A stretch of 6,091 bases of DNA from Nautiliaceae bacterium (GTDB taxonomy: Bacteria; Campylobacterota; Campylobacteria; Campylobacterales; Nautiliaceae), in the NCBI GenBank assembly GCA_027063075.1, contig JAMOSM010000141.1:1-6091 (forward strand). Direction: 5' to 3'. The position numbers and the translations under genes were made by a program. The notes under the pieces were generated by a model, which had not been told where the DNA came from, ran no database searches, and worked only from the letters and a program-made list of their open reading frames with translations. This document shows, piece by piece, positions 1 through 4,258 of the stretch (the first letter of the stretch is position 1; every line of letters starts with the position of its first letter).

Positions 1-677
1 GGAAGAAGGGGAGGATAAAAGAAGTTAATAAATATATTGATAAAAAAGCTTATATTTTCCCGTTTGAGCGTGAAATATGGAAAGATGGGATATATGTTGG
101 AAATCCTCTTTTAGATGAGATTAAAACTTTTAGAGATGATAAAGAAAAGGGAAATGTAGCGTTTTTACCGGGTAGTAGGAGAAGTGAGATTAAATCTTTA
201 ATGCCTACTTTTAAAAAGCTTGCAAAAAAAATTGATAAAAAGCCTCTTCTTGCAATCCCACCTATTTATAAAGATAAAATAGATGAAATTTATGGGAGTG
301 TAAAAGAGTTTGAATTAATTTTTGATGCAAAGGATGCTTTGTTAAAGAGCGATTTTGCCTATATCTGTTCAGGCACTGCTACTCTTGAAGCTGCAATTAT
401 CGGGACCCCTTTTGTTTTGATGTACAAGGCAAGGTGGATTGAGTATTTAATTGCAAAGAGTTTAGTTAAGCTTAATTATGTTGGGCTTGCTAATATTATT
501 TTTGAAAGAGAAGGGCTTGGGGAATTTCATAAGGAGTATTTGCAAAGGTTTGATACTGATAGGCTTTTAAAAGATTATAAAGAATCAGATTTAAAAGAAT
601 TTCAGGGAAAATCAAAAAAGCTAAGAGATATTCTCAAACACGGAAGTGCCGAGAATGTAGCTAAACTTTTGGTATAA
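1..677 (+). CDS. lpxB: Lipid-A-disaccharide synthase LpxB, C-terminal part (5' end outside window)
   Basis: LpxB (GT19 family) condenses lipid X with UDP-2,3-diacylglucosamine to form lipid A disaccharide 1-phosphate at the cytoplasmic face of the inner membrane. The frame is open from base 3 to the TAA at 675-677, giving 224 complete residues, so roughly the last 60% of a usual 350-380-residue protein. Visible family motifs are a WKKGR-like start (the first G-G bases would end a TGG codon), FPFE at about residues 19-22, LPGSRRSEI at 165-191 nt (the nucleotide-sugar-binding loop) and SGTATLE at 369-389 nt, followed by the GTPFVLMYKA and VGLANI segments. An internal ATG at 201 lies after the LPGSR motif and is not the start. 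The gene is followed after 21 nt by greA, an order I also recall from Helicobacter and Campylobacter. Its stop codon lies inside a promoter -10 box. Identification is firm; only the N-terminus is missing. Confidence 0.95.
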   Translation, partial: KKGRIKEVNKYIDKKAYIFPFEREIWKDGIYVGNPLLDEIKTFRDDKEKGNVAFLPGSRRSEIKSLMPTFKKLAKKIDKKPLLAIPPIYKDKIDEIYGSVKEFELIFDAKDALLKSDFAYICSGTATLEAAIIGTPFVLMYKARWIEYLIAKSLVKLNYVGLANIIFEREGLGEFHKEYLQRFDTDRLLKDYKESDLKEFQGKSKKLRDILKHGSAENVAKLLV

Positions 678-678
678 T
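668..678 (+). promoter_or_regulatory. Sigma-70-type promoter (extended -10) for greA and downstream genes
   Basis: The bases TTTGGTATAAT hold a perfect TATAAT hexamer (673-678) with an upstream TGn extension (670-672) and a T-run. This is the form typical of the vegetative promoter in Campylobacterota, which generally lacks a conserved -35 box. A start site near 684-686 would leave a leader of about 14 nt before the greA ATG at 699. The stop codon of lpxB (675-677) lies within the hexamer. That it drives greA and the genes beyond is inferred from position. Confidence 0.72.
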
Positions 679-686
679 TAAATTAA

Positions 687-693
687 AAAAGGA
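687..693 (+). promoter_or_regulatory. Ribosome binding site of greA
   Basis: AAAAGGA ends 5 nt before the ATG at 699 and supports that start over the in-frame ATG at 714. The residues between the two ATGs (MHKEP) also match the N-terminal form of GreA in related bacteria. Confidence 0.75.
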
Positions 694-698
694 TAAGA

Positions 699-1187
699 AT
701 GCATAAAGAACCTATGACAAAATACGGTTATGAAAAACTCTCAAAGGAATTGGAATATTTAAAAAACGTTGCTCGCCCAGAAGTTGCAAAAGAGATTGAC
801 GCGGCAAGAGAGCTTGGAGATTTAAAAGAAAATGCCGAATATCACGCGGCAAAAGAGAAACAGGCTCATATAGAAAGAAGAATTGCAGAACTTAGCGATA
901 TTTTATCTAGAGCCGTAGTGGTTGATCCAAAAGAACACGCCCACAATCGTGTGGCATTTGGAAGTACAGTTTATTTAATTGACCTTGATACTGACGAAGA
1001 GGTTAAATATACAATTGTAGGAGCTCCTGAAGCAAACCCTGAAAAAGGTTTAATTTCTTATCACTCGCCCCTTGCAAAAGCCCTGATTGGAAAAGAGGTT
1101 GGGGATGAGGTTGAAGTTAATCTTCCAGGTGGTACAAAAGTTTATGAAATAGATAAAATCTGTTATGAAGATATTTGCTTTACTTAA
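699..1187 (+). CDS. greA: Transcription elongation factor GreA
   Basis: GreA enters the secondary channel of RNA polymerase and stimulates cleavage of the 3' end of backtracked RNA, rescuing stalled complexes. The 162-residue protein has the usual length and two-domain plan. An N-terminal antiparallel coiled coil (about 1-75) carries the signature GDLKENAEYHAAK at 40-52. The acidic tip residues D41 and E44 fall at the same numbers as in Escherichia coli GreA. An FKBP-like C-terminal domain follows (about 80-160), with VAFGSTV at 85-91, YTIVG at 104-108, KGLIS at 116-120 and SPLAKALIGK at 123-132. The start at 699 has a good ribosome site and gives the family N-terminus of the form M-x-K-E-P-M-T. 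Its own promoter probably overlaps the end of lpxB, and dut follows after 16 nt. Identification is secure. Confidence 0.97.
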   Translation: MHKEPMTKYGYEKLSKELEYLKNVARPEVAKEIDAARELGDLKENAEYHAAKEKQAHIERRIAELSDILSRAVVVDPKEHAHNRVAFGSTVYLIDLDTDEEVKYTIVGAPEANPEKGLISYHSPLAKALIGKEVGDEVEVNLPGGTKVYEIDKICYEDICFT

Positions 1188-1192
1188 AATTT

Positions 1193-1198
1193 AGGGGT
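1193..1198 (+). promoter_or_regulatory. Ribosome binding site of dut
   Basis: AGGGGT lies 5 nt before the ATG at 1204, in the short gap after the greA stop. No promoter-like box or hairpin is seen in this gap, so dut is probably read from the transcript that covers greA. Confidence 0.6.
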
Positions 1199-1203
1199 AG
1201 TAA

Positions 1204-1632
1204 ATGGTTTTAAAGATTAAAAAATTAAATAAAAACGCCCTTATTCCGGCGTATCAGACAAAAGAGGCTGCCGGGTTTGATTTGCATTCAATTGAAGATG
1301 TAATTATTAATCCGGGAGAGAGAAAATTAATCTCAACAGGGCTTGCGTTTGAGATTGAAAAAGGGTATGAAGTGCAGATTCGTCCAAGAAGTGGGCTTGC
1401 GTATAAACACGGAATAACAGTTTTAAACTCCCCCGGGACAATTGACAGTGATTATAGGGGAGAGATAAAAGTGCTTTTAGTTAATTTTGGCAATGAAGAG
1501 TTTGAAATAAAAGTGGGAGAGAGAATAGCTCAGGCTGTTGTAGCTCCTGTTATTCAGGCTGAAATTATTGAGGTTGAAGAACTTAGTGATACCGAGCGCG
1601 GAAGCGGCGGATTTGGAAGTACAGGAAAATAG
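1204..1632 (+). CDS. dut: Deoxyuridine 5'-triphosphate nucleotidohydrolase (dUTPase)
   Basis: Hydrolyses dUTP to dUMP and pyrophosphate, keeping uracil out of DNA and supplying the thymidylate precursor. The 142-residue length is normal for the homotrimeric family, and all five conserved motifs are present in order. They are AGFDL (23-27), RPRSGLA (60-66), the uracil- and sugar-binding [13 protein letters not shown] (78-90, with the catalytic Asp at 81 or 83), ERIAQAVV (106-113) and the C-terminal glycine-rich arm [11 protein letters not shown] (132-142), which closes over the phosphates. Nothing essential is missing, so the enzyme should be active. It lies 16 nt after greA and 8 nt before argC. 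I recall lpxB-greA-dut being adjacent in Helicobacter pylori, which suggests an old arrangement in this phylum. A minus-strand frame across its end is a shadow. Confidence 0.97.
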   Translation: MVLKIKKLNKNALIPAYQTKEAAGFDLHSIEDVIINPGERKLISTGLAFEIEKGYEVQIRPRSGLAYKHGITVLNSPGTIDSDYRGEIKVLLVNFGNEEFEIKVGERIAQAVVAPVIQAEIIEVEELSDTERGSGGFGSTGK

Positions 1633-1636
1633 GAGA
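1631..1636 (+). promoter_or_regulatory. Ribosome binding site of argC, overlapping the dut stop
   Basis: AGGAGA sits 4 nt before the ATG at 1641 and shares its first two bases with the TAG stop of dut (1630-1632). Termination on dut therefore takes place on top of the argC initiation region, which suggests coupled translation. Confidence 0.7.
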
Positions 1637-1640
1637 TAAC

Positions 1641-2618
1641 ATGATAAAAACAGCAGTTGTTGGAGCAAGTGGATATACAGGGCTTGAACTTATAAAAATC
1701 CTTATAAATCATCCCCATTTTGAAATAAAAGCTCTTTTTGGAAGTGAGGGAGGAGATAGGATTGAGGAGATTTATCCTGCCTTAAAAGGTGTGTTTGAAG
1801 CTGAAATTCAAAAAACAGATATAGAAAAACTTAAGAAGTTTGATTTAGTCTTTCTTGCAGTTCCTCACAAAACTGCTATGAGCCTGGTAAAAGAGCTTTA
1901 TGGATATACGAAAATAGTTGATTTTTCTGCTGATTACAGATTAAACCAAAAAAATTACGAAGCTTATTACTGCCCTCACACAGACCCAAAAAACCTTGAA
2001 AATTCAGCTTACGGACTTCCTGAGATTTTTAGGGAATATATTAAAAATTCAACTCTTATAGCAAATCCGGGATGCTATCCCACAGCTACCATTTTAGCTT
2101 TGTATCCTTTTATTGAGTATATTGAAGATGGAGTTTTTGTAGATGCAAAAAGCGGAGTCAGCGGGGCTGGGAAGAAACTTAGCAGCACAACCCACTTTGT
2201 AAAGGATAATGAAAATTTTTTTGCCTACAATCCAATAAAGCATCGCCACAGTATTGAAATAAAAGAAAAAACCGGGTTAAACGTGACTTTTGTTCCTCAG
2301 CTTCTTCCGATTACAAGGGGAATGCAGGTTAGTGTTTATGCAAAACTTAAAAAAGATATTGACCCTGTTGAAGTCTTAAAAGAGACATATAAGAGCGAAA
2401 AGTTTGTAAGAGTGTTTGATAAACCAGTTGAAATTAAAAATGTTTCCGGAACTCATTTTTGTGATATTTTTACGGCAAAAAACGGGAATATGCTTTTTAT
2501 AAACAGTGTAATTGACAATCTTTTAAGAGGGGCGTCCTCTCAGGCGGTTGCGAATGCCAATTTGATGTTTGGTTTTGATGAAGGACTTGCACTTCCAAGA
2601 GTTGCATATGTCCCTTAA
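1641..2618 (+). CDS. argC: N-acetyl-gamma-glutamyl-phosphate reductase
   Basis: Catalyses NADPH-dependent reduction of N-acetylglutamyl phosphate to N-acetylglutamate semialdehyde, the third step of arginine synthesis, in the cytoplasm. The 325 residues fit the shorter end of the family (type 1). An N-terminal Rossmann fold begins with the dinucleotide-binding GASGYTG (8-14). The catalytic cysteine is C145 in ANPGCYPTA. SGVSGAGKK (171-179) and the AYNPIKHRHSIEI segment (195-207, catalytic His at 201 or 203) follow. Substrate-binding PITRGM (223-228) and the C-terminal NLLRGASSQAVANANLM (293-309) complete the set. The start at 1641 has a strong ribosome site and begins just before the first beta strand. 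Its 3' end overlaps the next gene by 11 nt. No other arginine gene is near, and no ARG box was recognised. It is a metabolic gene inside an otherwise envelope, information and chemotaxis cluster. Confidence 0.96.
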   Translation: MIKTAVVGASGYTGLELIKILINHPHFEIKALFGSEGGDRIEEIYPALKGVFEAEIQKTDIEKLKKFDLVFLAVPHKTAMSLVKELYGYTKIVDFSADYRLNQKNYEAYYCPHTDPKNLENSAYGLPEIFREYIKNSTLIANPGCYPTATILALYPFIEYIEDGVFVDAKSGVSGAGKKLSSTTHFVKDNENFFAYNPIKHRHSIEIKEKTGLNVTFVPQLLPITRGMQVSVYAKLKKDIDPVEVLKETYKSEKFVRVFDKPVEIKNVSGTHFCDIFTAKNGNMLFINSVIDNLLRGASSQAVANANLMFGFDEGLALPRVAYVP

Positions 2619-3303
2619 AATTAAAGAAGTTGAAGTAAAAAACGGAGCTGTTTTTATTGCCGATGTCCATTATAAAAAAGACAATAAAGTTTTTTTGAAT
2701 TTTTTAAACGAACTTTACAAAAACCCTCCTTCTCAGCTTTTTTTATTAGGGGATATTTTTCATCTTTTGCTTCCTTTTAAGTTTTTGATTAATTACAATA
2801 AAGAAGCAATTGAGCTGATAAACAAGCTCTCAAAAAAGACCGAAATTTATTATACCCCCGGAAATCACGATTTTAATCTTGATTCAATTTTCGAAAATAT
2901 CGTTGTTGCAGATGTCTTTGTAGATAAAAAAAGAGGTTTTTTCTTAACCCATGGGGATTTAACAGATAAGGATTTATTTTATAAGCTCTATTCAAAACTT
3001 GTAAGAAACTATTTAGGAAATAGATTTTTAAATATTTTAACTTTAAATTTTGTAAATAACTGGCTTTTCAAAAAAATTCTTCAAAAAAAAATTAAATGTT
3101 TAAAAATTAAAAATTTCAAAGAAAAAGTTTTTTTAAAAACTGCCGATATGAATTATAAGGTTATAATAGAAGGACATTATCATCAAAACAAAAAATTTGC
3201 GTTTAAAAATAAAATTTATGTCAATTTAGGAGCTTTTGTGTGTGATAGGAGCTACTTTGTTTTAGAAAACAATGATATAAAGGAAAAAATATATGGCAAT
3301 TGA
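2608..3303 (+). CDS. lpxH: Metallophosphoesterase, probable UDP-2,3-diacylglucosamine diphosphatase (LpxH-like)
   Basis: A 231-residue calcineurin-like phosphoesterase with every metal-ligand motif in order: D19-x-H21 (IADVH), G48-D49 (LLGDIF), GNHD at 85-88, H115-G-D117, and GHYH at 189-192. LpxH hydrolyses UDP-2,3-diacylglucosamine to lipid X and UMP at the inner membrane. Three things favour this role: length near that of LpxH (about 240), a lysine-rich, probably helical insertion at about 120-180 where LpxH carries its lid, and lpxB in the same gene run, which uses the product. Against certainty, Escherichia coli LpxH has GNRDF where this protein has GNHDF, as in generic phosphoesterases and LpxH2. 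The ATG at 2608 is preferred. In-frame ATGs at 2569 and 2578 lie deep in argC without a ribosome site, whereas 2608 has AAGAG at 2597-2601 and overlaps the argC end by 11 nt. The gene looks more AT-rich than its neighbours and holds several T7 runs and one A9 run. Confidence 0.78.
   Translation: MSLKIKEVEVKNGAVFIADVHYKKDNKVFLNFLNELYKNPPSQLFLLGDIFHLLLPFKFLINYNKEAIELINKLSKKTEIYYTPGNHDFNLDSIFENIVVADVFVDKKRGFFLTHGDLTDKDLFYKLYSKLVRNYLGNRFLNILTLNFVNNWLFKKILQKKIKCLKIKNFKEKVFLKTADMNYKVIIEGHYHQNKKFAFKNKIYVNLGAFVCDRSYFVLENNDIKEKIYGN
3083..3091 (+). repeat. Homopolymer A9 tract inside the lpxH-like gene
   Basis: Nine consecutive A bases encode the end of Q159, K160, K161 and the first base of I162. One added A would bring a stop at 3093-3095 into frame, and one lost A a stop at 3101-3103. 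Either removes the GHYH metal-binding motif. Whether slippage occurs is not known from the sequence. Confidence 0.6.
3279..3284 (+). promoter_or_regulatory. Ribosome binding site of cheV
   Basis: AAAGGA lies 8 nt before the ATG at 3293, within the last codons of the preceding gene. It supports an 11-nt overlap between the two reading frames. Confidence 0.65.
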
Positions 3304-4255
3304 CGATAAAACATTAAAAGTGGGGTCAAATGAGCTTGAGCTTGTGGATTTCAGACTTTATAAGAAAGAGCCTGATGGTAGAATTTATGAGGGGATTTAC
3401 GGAATAAATGTGGCTAAGGTAAGAGAGATTATAAAAATGCCGGAACTTACCGAGCTTCCGGGAGCTGAGGACTTTGTTGAGGGTATTTTTGATTTAAGAG
3501 GTGTTGTGGTGCCGGTTGTAGATTTAGCAAAATGGATGGGGATAAAAGTACCAAATGAAAATGAAGCCCCTATAAAAAAAAGAGTAATTATTACAGAGTT
3601 TAATAATATTTTAATAGGCTTTATAGTACATGACGCGAGAAGAATAAGAAGAATTTCTTGGAGCGATATTGAACCTGCCACTTTTAACACTTCAAGCGGG
3701 AAACTTGATAGGAGTAAAATTACAGGAATTACAAGAATTGAAAATGGTGAAATTCTTTTAATTTTAGACCTTGAGAGTATTGTTGAGGAGATGGGATTTT
3801 TTGAGAGTAATCTTGAAATAGATGAGGAAAATTTAGAAAAATTCAGCGGAATTGTTTTACTGATTGATGACAGTGCCACTGCACGGAGAATAGAAAAAGA
3901 GGCACTTGAGAAAATGGGCTTTGAAGTGATTGAGGCAACAAACGGGGAAGAGGGGCTTCAAAAACTTGAAGAACTTTATGCGCTTTACAAAGAAAAATTA
4001 AAAGAAAAATTAAAACTTATTTTAAGTGATGTAGAAATGCCAAAAATGGACGGGTATCATATGGCTGCGAGAATTCACGAGGATGAGAGGTTTAAAGATA
4101 TTCCTTTGATTTTTTCGTCTTCAATTTCAGATGCTTTTAGTGACATCAGAGGAAAAGAGGTTGGTGCCGAGGGGTATTTAGTAAAGTTTAATCCTGATAA
4201 GTTTTATAAAAAAATAACAGAGGTTTTAAAAGGGATAAATAAGCAAGAAAGGTAG
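3293..4255 (+). CDS. cheV: Chemotaxis adaptor protein CheV (CheW domain plus receiver domain)
   Basis: CheV joins chemoreceptors to the kinase CheA, as CheW does, and carries a receiver that CheA can phosphorylate, usually viewed as a means of adaptation or phosphate buffering. The 320 residues split into a CheW-like domain (about 10-170, with YGINVAKVREII at 36-47 and LRGVVVPVVDL at 68-78) and a receiver (about 186-315). The receiver keeps its catalytic set: acidic pocket D192 and D193, phosphoacceptor D246 in LSDVEMP, the hydroxyl position in FSSS (274-277), and K298. Two receiver features differ from CheY: a charged stretch before D246 (about 225-241) that lengthens the helix, and Phe rather than Pro after K298. 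I recall both from Helicobacter and Campylobacter CheV. It overlaps the previous gene by 11 nt, and cheA begins 3 nt after its stop, as in Campylobacter. Identification is firm. Confidence 0.96.
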   Translation: MAIDDKTLKVGSNELELVDFRLYKKEPDGRIYEGIYGINVAKVREIIKMPELTELPGAEDFVEGIFDLRGVVVPVVDLAKWMGIKVPNENEAPIKKRVIITEFNNILIGFIVHDARRIRRISWSDIEPATFNTSSGKLDRSKITGITRIENGEILLILDLESIVEEMGFFESNLEIDEENLEKFSGIVLLIDDSATARRIEKEALEKMGFEVIEATNGEEGLQKLEELYALYKEKLKEKLKLILSDVEMPKMDGYHMAARIHEDERFKDIPLIFSSSISDAFSDIRGKEVGAEGYLVKFNPDKFYKKITEVLKGINKQER

Positions 4256-4258
4256 GCT

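Noticed and set aside
201..677. Complete 158-residue gene starting at the ATG at 201
   Set aside because: The same frame is open to the left edge and encodes LPGSRRSEI and other LpxB sequence upstream, so the ATG is internal to a gene cut by the window edge.
1477..1668. Minus-strand frame of 63 residues
   Set aside because: Antisense shadow across the end of dut and the start of argC, both firmly identified; the peptide resembles no family I know.
2569..2607. Longer start for the LpxH-like gene at 2569 or 2578
   Set aside because: It would add 10-13 residues that are out-of-frame reading of conserved argC sequence, with no ribosome site. The ATG at 2608 places the first beta strand and DVH motif at normal distance.
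3061..3140. AT-rich repeats of AAAAATTAAA type as a regulatory or mobile-element signature
   Set aside because: They coincide with lysine, isoleucine and asparagine codons of the helical insertion in the LpxH-like protein, with no regular spacing or inverted symmetry.
3162..3167. TATAAT within the LpxH-like gene as a cheV promoter
   Set aside because: It lacks the T-rich run and TGn extension seen at 668-678 and lies about 125 nt upstream in AT-rich coding sequence, so it is expected by chance. TATAAT at 5287-5292 and 5450-5455 in cheA are dismissed for the same reason.
3397..3879. Minus-strand frame of 160 residues
   Set aside because: Lies wholly antisense to cheV. The Ser/Ile/Leu-rich translation is what results from reading the complement of a Lys/Glu/Asp-rich gene.
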